The notes under the pieces are model-generated. The model saw only the letters and a program-made list of their open reading frames with translations, searched no databases and had not been told where the DNA came from. The position numbers and the translations under genes were made by a program. A DNA stretch of 64,000 bases from Alphaproteobacteria bacterium (lineage in GTDB: Bacteria; Pseudomonadota; Alphaproteobacteria; Sphingomonadales; JAKSBY01): contig JAJFIV010000005.1 in the NCBI GenBank assembly GCA_021774625.1, positions 1 through 64,000 of the forward strand, read 5' to 3'. Positions 42,400-50,671 of the stretch are shown here, piece after piece. Positions within the stretch are counted from its first letter, which is position 1. Each line of letters opens with the position of its first letter.

Positions 42400-44685
42400 A
42401 TGGAAACCTATAAACAGACGTTCAGCATCAAGCGGCTATGGATCATCCTGACCGTCGGAATGGTTTTTATGTTCGGCATTTTGTTGTTCCTCGGCGCGGA
42501 AATTTACCAGAAGGCACCGCCCATACCAGAGGCCGTCAAATCGGCGTCCGGCGACGTGCTGTTCACCCGCGGTGACATCGAAACCGGACAAAATGTCTGG
42601 CAATCCATTGGCGGCATGGAGCAAGGTTCAATCTGGGGGCATGGCAGCTATCTCGCGCCCGACTGGAGCGCGGACTGGCTCCACCGGGAAGCTGAAGCGC
42701 TGCTTGCACTTCGATTGCAAACACCCATCGCGGGCCTTTCCCAAGCGCAGGATATGGCCTTGCAAAAAGCGGCGTTGCAGGACGAGATGCGCACCAACAG
42801 CTATGATCCGGCCACCGGCACGATCACGGTTAGTGATTTGCGCGCCCAAGCCATCAACCAGGTCCAGACACATTATGTCAGGCTGTATGAAGGCGGCGAC
42901 GCCGAGTCACTGGCACTGCGCCGTGATTATGCTTTCCCTGTTCATGGTCTCCTGAACACCGAAGAAGCGGAGCAACTCACAGCCTTTTATTTCTGGACGG
43001 CCTGGGGCGCGACCACCAATCGTCCGGGCCTGGAGATCACCTACACCAGCAACTGGCCGCATGAACCGCTGGTGGGCAATAAACCAACGACCGAAGTTTT
43101 GATGTGGAGCATTGCGTCCGTTATCCTGCTGCTTGCCGCAGCCGGTGCTCTCATCGCCTATTACGCCAAACAGTTTGATGTCTGGCGGAAAGAAATAGCG
43201 CCCGAAGACGGCATAGCCAAAGCCGACATATTGGACAGCGCGGTTATCACCCCGTCGATGCGGGCAACGGCAAAATATTTCTGGATCGTCTGCGCAATGT
43301 TTGGCGGCCAGGTCTTGCTCGGCATAGTAACCGCGCATTATGCTGTCGAAGGACAAGGGCTCTATGGTCTGCCATTTGCAGAGTATCTGCCTTATTCGGT
43401 GACGCGGACATGGCACACGCAACTTGCGGTGCTTTGGATTGCAACCGCTTGGCTTGCAGCAGGTCTTTATGTCGCTCCAATGCTTGGTGGAAGAGATCCC
43501 AAGTTTCAGCGGTTTGGCGTAAACTTCCTCTTTTTCAGCCTGCTGATCATTGTCGTGGGTTCGTTTGCGGGCCAATGGGCGGCGGTGCACCGCCTCATTA
43601 GTGACCTGACGATGAACTTCTGGTTTGGGCATCAGGGTTATGAATATGTTGATCTTGGCCGGTTCTGGCAGATTTACCTGACCATCGGACTATTTCTATG
43701 GGTTGGACTGGTGGTCCGGGGATTGTGGCCGGTCTTGCTGCAAAAGGGCGGAAAGTCGCTGATATATCTCGTGCTCGTCTCGGCGATAGCAATTGGTCTC
43801 CTTTATGCCGCCGGCCTGATGTGGGGGCAGCATACCCATATTTCGATCATGGAATATTGGCGCTGGTGGGTCGTTCACCTCTGGGTCGAAGGCATTTTTG
43901 AGGTTTTCGCCACCGCGATCATTTCTCTTTTGTTCGTCCGCATGGGCATATTGCGCACCTCAACCGCGACGGTGATGGTGCTGTTTGCAACAATCATCTT
44001 CCTGTTCGGCGGTGTGCTGGGTACTTTCCATCATCTCTATTTCAGCGGGACGCCAACCTCGGTTATTGCTGTTGGTGCGATGATATCGGCGCTTGAGGTG
44101 GTTCCGTTACTGGTTGTCGGCTTTGAGGCCTATACCAGACACAAGCTCGAACATGAGGTGGAATGGGAGCGTAACTACCACTGGCCGTTCATGTTTTTTG
44201 CGGCGGTATTATTCTGGAATCTGATAGGCGCCGGGTTGTTCGGCTTTATGATCAATCCACCGATTGCTCTTTACTACATGCAGGGCCTGAACACGACTGC
44301 CAATCATGGTCACGCTGCGTTATTTGGTGTCTATGGAATGCTTGGATTGGGTCTGACGCTATACTGTATGCGCGGCCTTACCAAGACAGCCCTGTGGAAT
44401 GAAAAACTACTCAAAATTTCATTCTGGTCGCTCAACATCGGCCTTGCCATGATGACATTTTTGTCGTTGTTACCGCAAGGTGTGTTCCAGACCTATATCA
44501 GCATCGAACATGGCTATTCCTTCGCCCGCTCGGCTGAACTTATGCAAGGTCCGATCATGCAGGCTTTGGTATGGGCACGGGTGCCGGGTGATATCGTGTT
44601 CAGTATCGGTGTCTTTGCGTTTGTTTGGTTCGTTTTCCGAGCGTTCGTGCCGAGAAGAAAATATCAGGAATTCGCTATATCTTGA
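42400..44685 (+). CDS. norB: Quinol-dependent nitric oxide reductase (qNOR)
   Basis: 761 residues from ATG at 42400, directly after GGAGGCGGGATC. It reduces two NO to N2O using quinol at the cytoplasmic membrane. The N-terminal helix (about 12-35) is followed by the qNOR-specific hydrophilic domain (GGMEQGSIWGHGSYLAPDWS). A 12-13 helix haem-copper-oxidase-like core then carries the His ligands, for example in TRTWHTQLAVLW and HHLYFSGTPT. The fused N-terminal domain separates it from cytochrome-c-dependent NorBC. It is alone between a tRNA gene and a transposase remnant, suggesting acquisition for NO detoxification. Confidence 0.94.
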   Translation: METYKQTFSIKRLWIILTVGMVFMFGILLFLGAEIYQKAPPIPEAVKSASGDVLFTRGDIETGQNVWQSIGGMEQGSIWGHGSYLAPDWSADWLHREAEALLALRLQTPIAGLSQAQDMALQKAALQDEMRTNSYDPATGTITVSDLRAQAINQVQTHYVRLYEGGDAESLALRRDYAFPVHGLLNTEEAEQLTAFYFWTAWGATTNRPGLEITYTSNWPHEPLVGNKPTTEVLMWSIASVILLLAAAGALIAYYAKQFDVWRKEIAPEDGIAKADILDSAVITPSMRATAKYFWIVCAMFGGQVLLGIVTAHYAVEGQGLYGLPFAEYLPYSVTRTWHTQLAVLWIATAWLAAGLYVAPMLGGRDPKFQRFGVNFLFFSLLIIVVGSFAGQWAAVHRLISDLTMNFWFGHQGYEYVDLGRFWQIYLTIGLFLWVGLVVRGLWPVLLQKGGKSLIYLVLVSAIAIGLLYAAGLMWGQHTHISIMEYWRWWVVHLWVEGIFEVFATAIISLLFVRMGILRTSTATVMVLFATIIFLFGGVLGTFHHLYFSGTPTSVIAVGAMISALEVVPLLVVGFEAYTRHKLEHEVEWERNYHWPFMFFAAVLFWNLIGAGLFGFMINPPIALYYMQGLNTTANHGHAALFGVYGMLGLGLTLYCMRGLTKTALWNEKLLKISFWSLNIGLAMMTFLSLLPQGVFQTYISIEHGYSFARSAELMQGPIMQALVWARVPGDIVFSIGVFAFVWFVFRAFVPRRKYQEFAIS

Positions 44686-44839
44686 ATCTACTTAAGGAAT
44701 CTCTGATCAATCAGTTTGAGCGCGGTGGATTTTGGTGCAGGAATTGGAAAATGTACGATTTCCGGGTATGTTTGGCCCGGTTCGGCTTCTGACGGCATTA
44801 TTTTCCGCTTCTTTACCTGATTTCAGACAGACTCCGCCA

Positions 44840-45090
44840 TCAAGCGTCGCGTGCAAGGTAGAGATTGGCCAGGGCCATGAGGCTGAACACCTGCGCCCAC
44901 ATGCGCCTTCATACCAAAATACCGCTGATTCCCCTTTTTCGGCTGGCTCATCTCGGGGTCGTGCTGGCGCTTCCTGTTTTTGGTCGAGGGCGGGACGGCA
45001 ATCAAAGTCGCCTCCAAGGCACAACCGCATCCATCTCGCCCGGAAAATCTCCCGCTTCGTCCGCTTCAGTGGATTACCGCGGCTCCGGCA
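44840..45090 (-). pseudogene. Decayed IS5-family transposase
   Basis: Pieces of one transposase appear in order on the minus strand in different frames: RTKREIFRA, then GEMDAVVPW, then [20 protein letters not shown] leading to [14 protein letters not shown], then [15 protein letters not shown] and a stop. These correspond to N-terminal, DDE-domain and C-terminal segments of IS5-type transposases, with frameshifts and an internal deletion. No intact open frame or terminal repeats remain. Its 5' end overlaps the end of the neighbouring Cys-rich protein gene. Confidence 0.75.
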
Positions 45091-45460
45091 GTTCCCCATT
45101 CTCAGGCGGCAAAATTGCGTCCAGCTTTGCCGTGCAGATTTTGGCGGTATCCGTGAGAAAATCGCGGTCTTCGGGGAGGATTTTGCCGGTTTCCATGGCC
45201 TCGGTCACCCGCAGATAGCGGTCGAGGGAGAGATTCTGGTCGAACTGGCGGACGGTGCAGTCGCAGAGGATTTCACAGATCAGTTCCGAATTATTCTGGC
45301 CGCAGCCGGCCTTGCAGAAATTGAGATTTTCGCGCAGCAGTTCACGGGGGATTTCCTGGGCGGCCACGGCCCAGGGGGCGAAACAGACAAGCACCGTCAG
45401 GAAAGCCCGGGCCAGTTTCCCTGTTTTTACCCGGAAGGCTGCTCTGCCTGCATTTTGCAT
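45074..45460 (-). CDS. Exported cysteine-rich protein of the zinc operon
   Basis: 128 residues with an N-terminal signal peptide ending PWAVAAQE (about 34). The mature part has a cysteine cluster, CKAGCGQNNSELICEILCDC, followed by a helix and a further Cys near 108. No family is recognised. Its ATG shares a base with the stop of zur (TAATG), so translation is coupled and a zinc- or thiol-related periplasmic role is plausible by context only. Its 3' end runs into the transposase remnant, so the C-terminus may not be original. Confidence 0.7.
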   Translation of the reverse strand: MQNAGRAAFRVKTGKLARAFLTVLVCFAPWAVAAQEIPRELLRENLNFCKAGCGQNNSELICEILCDCTVRQFDQNLSLDRYLRVTEAMETGKILPEDRDFLTDTAKICTAKLDAILPPENGELPEPR

Positions 45461-45948
45461 TAATTACCCCCGGAACAATTTCCGCACAACCCATGCACTT
45501 CAATCGTCTGGCGGCCGATGTGGAAACCGGCTTTATCGGCCTGATCGCGGATCGACAGGCGCACGCCCTGAGCGTTGATTTCCGCCACATTGTCACAGTT
45601 ATTGCAGATCAGAAACTGGCTTTCATGGCCATCATCGGGATGGGCGCAGCCGACGAAAGCATTCAGCGATTCGATGCGGTGAATGAAGCCATGTTCGATC
45701 AGAAAGTCCAGCGCCCGGTAGACCGTCGGCGGCTTGGTCGCCTGACCGTCGGTCGAAAACCGTTCGATGATGTCATAGGCCTTGACCGCCGTGTGGCTCT
45801 GCCAGACCAGTTCCAGCACCCGGCGGCGGGTTTCGGTAAAGCGCAGCCCGCGCTCGGCGCTCAATTCCTCCGCCCGCGCCAGCGCATCTTCGATACAATG
45901 ATTGTGATCATGGCTCGGCGAAACTCCGGAGGGAATCATGCTTTTCAT
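45460..45948 (-). CDS. zur: Zinc uptake regulator of the Fur family
   Basis: 162 residues. Winged-helix DNA-binding region (ERGLRFTETRRRVLELVWQS, PTVYRALDFLIEHGF) and C-terminal dimerisation domain with FLICNNCDNVAEI and a final LCGNC. These provide the two CxxC pairs that hold structural zinc in Zur proteins. The His-rich start (SHDHNHC) fits a zinc sensor. With zinc bound it represses zinc import genes, here its own operon, through the palindrome at 49532-49550. It follows znuB by 42 bases. Confidence 0.92.
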   Translation of the reverse strand: MKSMIPSGVSPSHDHNHCIEDALARAEELSAERGLRFTETRRRVLELVWQSHTAVKAYDIIERFSTDGQATKPPTVYRALDFLIEHGFIHRIESLNAFVGCAHPDDGHESQFLICNNCDNVAEINAQGVRLSIRDQADKAGFHIGRQTIEVHGLCGNCSGGN

Positions 45949-45990
45949 ACTCCATCTCTATACGATACTATGTCCGGCGTCAAAATACCG

Positions 45991-46767
45991 TTAGCGGTTT
46001 TCCGGTCTGAATCTGCTGAAAATGATGGCGGCCAGTAACGCTGCAAAGGCCAGCGACCAAACGAGGGTCGGCCCCGTGGGGGCATCGGTCAAAACTGAAA
46101 ATACTAAACCCAGGATAATTCCGACAACCGAAATGACGTAACCGGCGATAATGCGGTGCCGGCTCACCAGGACCCGTGCCGCCAGCGCGGGGAAAATCAG
46201 TGAGGCAAACACCAGATAGACTCCGACTATCTGAACGGACGCGGTCACCGCCACAGTAAAAATCCCGTAGAAACCAAGCCGTCCGAGGCGTTCCCTGAAA
46301 AAGAACCAGACAACCAGAATGGCGATATAGACCGGCAGAATTGTAGCGATTTCACGCCAGGAAACCCACAAAATCTGGCCCGCCAGCAGATCCCTGATCT
46401 CATCCCCCCCGGCCGGCTGATTGGCCAGCAGAAGCAGCGCCATGGAGGCGGCAAGAACGAAGGTGCAGCCGATCAGCGCCTCCTGATACTGATGCAGTTT
46501 TTTGTCGGTCCAGGAAAAAATGGCCCCCCCCGCAAGGGCGGCGGCAAGGGCGGATGCCTGAACGGCAACAGCCGAGCCGCCCTCATGTTCAGGGCCAAAA
46601 TAAAGCGTTCCGGCAACCGCGCCGAGCCCCGCGAGCTGGGCGGTGGCGAGATCAATGAAAATGATGCCCCTGTTCAATACTTCGGTGCCAAGCGGAACAT
46701 GGGTCGCCATGACCAGCAGGCTGGCGACAAATGCAGGAGCGATGATTGATAATAAGGTGAGATCCAT
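45991..46767 (-). CDS. znuB: Zinc/metal ABC transporter permease (ZnuB-like)
   Basis: 258 residues with about eight membrane helices of the ABC-3 family. The start MDLTLLSIIAPAFVASLLVM, RGIIFIDLATAQLAGLGAVA and the ATPase-contact region LVFASLIFPALAARVLVSRH are typical. It forms the membrane channel for Zn(II) (or Mn) import. Its start is 2 bases after the znuA stop. No ATPase (znuC) is encoded in the operon, so the ATPase must come from elsewhere. Confidence 0.9.
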   Translation of the reverse strand: MDLTLLSIIAPAFVASLLVMATHVPLGTEVLNRGIIFIDLATAQLAGLGAVAGTLYFGPEHEGGSAVAVQASALAAALAGGAIFSWTDKKLHQYQEALIGCTFVLAASMALLLLANQPAGGDEIRDLLAGQILWVSWREIATILPVYIAILVVWFFFRERLGRLGFYGIFTVAVTASVQIVGVYLVFASLIFPALAARVLVSRHRIIAGYVISVVGIILGLVFSVLTDAPTGPTLVWSLAFAALLAAIIFSRFRPENR

Positions 46768-46769
46768 CG

Positions 46770-47675
46770 CTATTCTCCATTTTCCACCAACAGGCCAACC
46801 GTCACATCGAACAGCCTGAAAAGGTCATCCGCCTCCTTGCTGCCGCCAACGGTAAAGGGCAATGATACTTCCGGCAGGCCGCTGCGCTCGGCCAGCCAGC
46901 GCGACGGCTTGTCATTTTCATAGGCCGCGTTGATGATCATTTTCGCCGGACTTGAACGCAAAGTCTCAAGAACCGTTTCCAGGTGTGATGTCGAGGGCGG
47001 GATGCCCGGCTTCGGCTCCAGGGTGACGACAACATTCAGCCCGAGCCACTGGACCAGATAGACCCAGGTCGAATGCTGCACAACAACAGGCACCCCCCGC
47101 AATCCCTCCGCCTGCCGTTCCCAGCGCGTCATTGCTTCGGTCCAGCGGTGGTTAAAACTTGCCAGCCGGTCCACAAAATAGGCCCTGTCGCCGGGCGCTA
47201 TGGCGGAAAGCCGCTCCGCCAGTATTTGCGCGACCGAGAAAATATTGTGCGGATTGGTCGCAATATGCGGATTTCCCTGGGGATGGATATCGCCAAGCGA
47301 ACGGTCAAGGCTGGTTGGCACTTCAAGCTTTTTGACAAAACTGGCGGCCTCAAGATAACCCGGTGTGCCCGGCTGCACCCCTGCATTGCCGGCCTGGCGC
47401 AACAGCAGCGGCAGCCAGCCGATTTCCAGGTCGGCGCCGTTGCAAAAAACCAGATCGGCCCTTCTGACCTGCGCGATCAGGCTCGGCCGGGCGCTGATAA
47501 AGTGCGGGTCCTGTTTTGCGCTGGTGGCGACAATGACATTGGCCTTATCGCCGCCGATTTCCATGGCCAGCGCGCCCCATTCCGGCTCGCAGGCGAAGAC
47601 GCGGACATTGGCCGAGGCCGGGCCCGGCGTCAGCATGCCCAAGGTAAAAAGAAGAATAATGAGATATTTCGGCAT
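46770..47675 (-). CDS. znuA: Periplasmic zinc-binding protein (ZnuA-like)
   Basis: 301 residues from ATG at 47675, after AGGAGTTGAT; a longer frame to 47720 is not supported. The signal peptide ends GPASANV (about 22-24). Likely metal ligands are His in KQDPHFISARPS, His in the PQGNPHIATNPHN region and His in VVVQHSTWVY. There is no His-rich loop between them, as seen in some high-affinity zinc proteins. It delivers zinc to ZnuB. Confidence 0.9.
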   Translation of the reverse strand: MPKYLIILLFTLGMLTPGPASANVRVFACEPEWGALAMEIGGDKANVIVATSAKQDPHFISARPSLIAQVRRADLVFCNGADLEIGWLPLLLRQAGNAGVQPGTPGYLEAASFVKKLEVPTSLDRSLGDIHPQGNPHIATNPHNIFSVAQILAERLSAIAPGDRAYFVDRLASFNHRWTEAMTRWERQAEGLRGVPVVVQHSTWVYLVQWLGLNVVVTLEPKPGIPPSTSHLETVLETLRSSPAKMIINAAYENDKPSRWLAERSGLPEVSLPFTVGGSKEADDLFRLFDVTVGLLVENGE

Positions 47676-47700
47676 ATCAACTCCTGTCCGGATTCCCGGA

Positions 47701-49092
47701 TTAAAAATTATGCGCGCCATGGGCGCCGATGCTTAAAATATATTGAATATAAAACCGGTTATCGGTCAGCAGCCCCCTTTTCTCATGGGTGAACTGCGTC
47801 CTGAGCGCGCTGTATTCGCTGTTGCTCCAGTCGAACATCACGCTATGGGACCGTGTCTTCCTGCCCATGGCATCAAGCGCTGTCCCCGCCAGTGCTGCGG
47901 GCAGACCGCCATCCGGATCAAGAAGAGCAAAACGGTAACCGGTCCGGTATTTGGGCGCGAATTTATAGACACCCTGGAGATAAAACCCGTCGTCTACCGC
48001 CGAGACCGGAATGTCGTTAAAAAGGCCATCATCGTAGCGGCGGAAATATTCCCCCTGCAATGTGACATAGCGTTGCCGGACATTGCCCTCGGGCGACCAC
48101 TGGTATTTGAAGTCGGCAATCAACAGATCGGAATTACCGTCAAATGACAGCAATTCTTCGATTGGCGCGCCTTCCTCGCCCGATACCCGGCCTTCGGCAT
48201 CGGAATGCAGATAGGAAACCCCGGCCCGCCAGTTGTTTGAAAATCCGATATCGCCGCCGAGACGCAAAAAAGCCGAATAAGCGCCGACACCGCCGTTGGG
48301 TGAACCGCCGGCCGGAAAATCCGCGCCGCGGAATACGCCGCCGCCCGTCTGAATATAAAGCTCTGTCGGCAGGATCACCGACAACTGCACGCCTTCGTCA
48401 TTATACTGATCGGCAAGAAAAGCCTGATAGGGCAGGGGCCGGTCGACGAAATCATCCGTATGGTCGTGATTCTCATTCAGATAACCGAGCGCGGGAAAAA
48501 ACCGTCCGGCTTTCAGTGTCGCACCGTAAGGAAGGGACAGGGTCTGGATATACGCTTCCTCCAGATCGACCTCTACACCTTGCTCGCCGGCATCAAGCGC
48601 AGCGGTGACACTGGCGAAAAACAGATCGTCCGCGTTAGCCGAAAAACCGAATTCCGTCTCGTCAAGGGCAAGGCCTTCCGCGCCCGGGCCGGTTTCACCG
48701 CCCAATGGAAAACCCGGCAAAGAGAAACTTTCCGGATCCTGCTTAAAGGCGGAAAAGCGTCCGTTAAACACAACGCCGATCGACGGGTTGAAAGCGTTTC
48801 CACGGGTTGGACGCCCGCCCAATATCTCGGCTGGCGCGGTGGATTGTGCGGCGGAAACGGTGGAAGGCCCTAAGGATGCCGTGTCCTGCGGGGCTACAGT
48901 CTGCCGGGCTTCCAGCGAATTGATACGCTCCTCCAGCCGGGCAATTTCCCCTTCATATTGGGCCCTCATTTTTGCGAGGGCGTCGCGCAGAATACTGATC
49001 TCGCTGCTTTCCTGCGCGCTTGCCGCGTCAAATATACCTGTTAAAGCCATGGCGAACGCCAGACCAAAAACGGTCCTGTTCCTGTAGCGCAT
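47701..49092 (-). CDS. Zinc-operon outer-membrane beta-barrel protein
   Basis: 463 residues from ATG at 49092, after GGAGATTTTC. The signal peptide ends FDAASAQ (about 27). A short coiled coil (LRDALAKMRAQYEGEIARLE, then ERINSLEAR) is followed by a P/T/A-rich linker and a barrel of alternating aromatic strands, ending with an outer-membrane-type C-terminus (GAHNF, Phe last). The N-terminal coiled coil plus barrel resembles trimeric porins. Position between a CxxC protein and znuA under a Zur-like site suggests passage of zinc or zinc complexes across the outer membrane. There is no TonB plug domain. Confidence 0.8.
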   Translation of the reverse strand: MRYRNRTVFGLAFAMALTGIFDAASAQESSEISILRDALAKMRAQYEGEIARLEERINSLEARQTVAPQDTASLGPSTVSAAQSTAPAEILGGRPTRGNAFNPSIGVVFNGRFSAFKQDPESFSLPGFPLGGETGPGAEGLALDETEFGFSANADDLFFASVTAALDAGEQGVEVDLEEAYIQTLSLPYGATLKAGRFFPALGYLNENHDHTDDFVDRPLPYQAFLADQYNDEGVQLSVILPTELYIQTGGGVFRGADFPAGGSPNGGVGAYSAFLRLGGDIGFSNNWRAGVSYLHSDAEGRVSGEEGAPIEELLSFDGNSDLLIADFKYQWSPEGNVRQRYVTLQGEYFRRYDDGLFNDIPVSAVDDGFYLQGVYKFAPKYRTGYRFALLDPDGGLPAALAGTALDAMGRKTRSHSVMFDWSNSEYSALRTQFTHEKRGLLTDNRFYIQYILSIGAHGAHNF

Positions 49093-49196
49093 GAAAATCT
49101 CCATCGTGATTTTGCTGTTCATCCGGGCTTGTTATGATTGCCCGGTCTTTGGCTGCGGTCTGCCAAAACCGGAAGACCCGGGACTAATCCCTTTGA

Positions 49197-49487
49197 TCAG
49201 GCAAAATGAACCGGTGGAGCACGGCTCGGCGGAAGAAAAACGAGAATGCCGCTCATCTCGCGTTCGGCCATGGCCTGGACGGTAATTGAATCGAAAAAAA
49301 GTTCGTCCGGTATCGCGGTCACACTGTCTGGCAGGGACCAGCCATTGCCGTCTATTTTACAGACCAGACATTTACCGGCTACGGAATGATTGTTTGCGCC
49401 ATGGGCCAGAAAACCAAGCTGAAGGACCGCAATCGCCAAAAATGCGGCGGCGGCAAACAGTTTGATATAGAGCCGTATAGTGGTCAT
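49197..49487 (-). CDS. Small exported CxxC protein, first gene of the zinc operon (DUF2946-like)
   Basis: 96 residues from ATG at 49487, after AGGACTTTTCCAG. The N-terminal hydrophobic segment (about 8-27) is a signal peptide or anchor. It is followed by HGANNHSVAGKCLVCKIDGN with one CxxC and two His, then a Ser/Pro-rich tail. Size and the Cys pair recall DUF2946 proteins, which often accompany metal transport genes. Its role is unknown. It lies immediately downstream of the Zur-box-like palindrome. Confidence 0.7.
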   Translation of the reverse strand: MTTIRLYIKLFAAAAFLAIAVLQLGFLAHGANNHSVAGKCLVCKIDGNGWSLPDSVTAIPDELFFDSITVQAMAEREMSGILVFLPPSRAPPVHFA

Positions 49488-49531
49488 CTGGAAAAGTCCT
49501 GACAATAGCGGCTGACCTTCAGAATGGAGAA

Positions 49532-49550
49532 AATGTTATACTATAGCTTT
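49532..49550. promoter_or_regulatory. Zur-box-like operator
   Basis: AATGTTATACTATAGCTTT is a 19-bp near-palindrome around C49541. It resembles the alphaproteobacterial Zur consensus AATGTTATAnTATAACATT. It stands about 45 bases upstream of the first gene of the minus-strand operon that includes zur itself, fitting zinc-dependent autoregulation. Confidence 0.72.
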
Positions 49551-49601
49551 TTTGTCAAGCTGCATGTGGGGACACCCACCGGCCCGGGCTTCCTGACGGG
49601 C

Positions 49602-50144
49602 TCAACCCAATTCCTCCGCCAGCTCCAAAATCCTGCTGATTGTGCGCCAGTTGCGGGCGGTGGCGGGGACGCCTAGCAGGCGCTCCACCTGCGTTGCAAG
49701 TTTCGAACGGCCGACGCCGTCGGGCGCATGGAGGTAGAAGGCCGTATCCGTCAGCAAATAGTTTTCCGTGTCCGATTTCAGGGCATCCATTGCTTTGAGA
49801 TCAGCGGATTTCGCCGGTGCGGCTAAAAAATAAAGATGGAGGTTTTTGGGATTCTCTTCCCCCGCCGGAAACGGATTGGCTGCTGCGATCCTGCGCAACG
49901 CATCCCCCGGTAAAATCAGTATTCTGGGGCGAAAGTGATAGTTTTCTTCAATCCAGTCAGCGATTTTTCCCGAAAGGGCCACGCCATCCTCATCCCGGCT
50001 CCGGAAGACGGCATTGCCGCTTTGAATATAGGTTTTGGCCTCCCGAAGGCCGAGGCTTTCCAGCCCCGCGCGTAAATCCGCCATCGGCAATATATGATTG
50101 CCGCCCACATTAATGCCGCGAAATAATGCAATCCATTTGTTCAT
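49602..50144 (-). CDS. DUF1697 protein
   Basis: 180 residues. It begins KWIALFRGINVGGNHILPMA and has SLGLREAKTYIQSGNAVFRS and NPFPAGEENPKNLHLYFL, the hallmarks of DUF1697, a family of unknown function with a small alpha/beta fold. The end, RSKLATQVERLLGVPATARN, is also typical. It is monocistronic on the minus strand, just beyond the zinc operon's operator, and is not obviously related to it. Confidence 0.9.
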   Translation of the reverse strand: MNKWIALFRGINVGGNHILPMADLRAGLESLGLREAKTYIQSGNAVFRSRDEDGVALSGKIADWIEENYHFRPRILILPGDALRRIAAANPFPAGEENPKNLHLYFLAAPAKSADLKAMDALKSDTENYLLTDTAFYLHAPDGVGRSKLATQVERLLGVPATARNWRTISRILELAEELG

Positions 50145-50356
50145 GACTCAGGGCCAAGACCCATTGAATTCATCCATTCTGTGCCCCGCCATTGATTTCC
50201 GGCAAGGCGCAAGGATGCAGGAAATGCGGCGCATTTTCAATTCTTTCCCGGCAGTTTGGGGCTGACTGCCGCAAATTTCTTCTTATGCCCGAAAATCTGT
50301 TTTCCGGGTCCTAAGCAAGCGGTGCCCGGCCGGGTAAACCATAACAGAAAGATGAC

Positions 50357-50385
50357 TTGGAATTTTACCGCAATTGCACTATATA
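50357..50385 (+). promoter_or_regulatory. Possible promoter of a small exported peptide gene
   Basis: TTGGAA (50357-50362) and TATATA (50380-50385) are 17 bases apart in an A/T-rich stretch 45 bases before the small frame at 50431. Confidence 0.45.
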
Positions 50386-50430
50386 TATTAAATTAGTGAG
50401 GAACGGGTTCTAAAAAACGGACAATCTATA

Positions 50431-50568
50431 ATGACTAAAATGTTGAAAATTGCCCTTGCAGCCGGCGCTTTTATGGTTTTGACAGCCTATCACCCTTACA
50501 CCGGCGAAGATTGCTGGTACGACCACGGCAGTTCGCAGGAACGGAATGTCCTGCCGGCAATGGTTTAA
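50431..50568 (+). CDS. Small exported peptide (hypothetical)
   Basis: 45 residues: a basic start MTKMLK, a hydrophobic core (IALAAGAFMVLTAY) like a signal peptide, then a short polar tail with one Cys (GEDCWYDHGSSQ). No family is recognised. Support comes from the signal-like N-terminus and a well-spaced promoter upstream; the ribosome site is weak. It ends about 100 bases before the large palindrome. It could be a false frame. Confidence 0.42.
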   Translation: MTKMLKIALAAGAFMVLTAYHPYTGEDCWYDHGSSQERNVLPAMV

Positions 50569-50671
50569 GCGCCGCAGCTTCTTCCACGATTGACAGGTAA
50601 TTATCGGTAAGCCGTCTGGGTTTATATATTGGGCCCGGCTATTTGCTGTGGTGTGCCTTTCTGTTTCCGGC

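Noticed and set aside
44707-45099. 130-codon frame as an intact gene
   Set aside because: Its translation begins with transposase-like residues and then runs out of frame. The region is better explained as a frame-shifted IS5 remnant.
45955-45985. Second Zur box between znuB and zur
   Set aside because: TATACGATACTATG shares a few bases with the upstream operator but has no real dyad symmetry.
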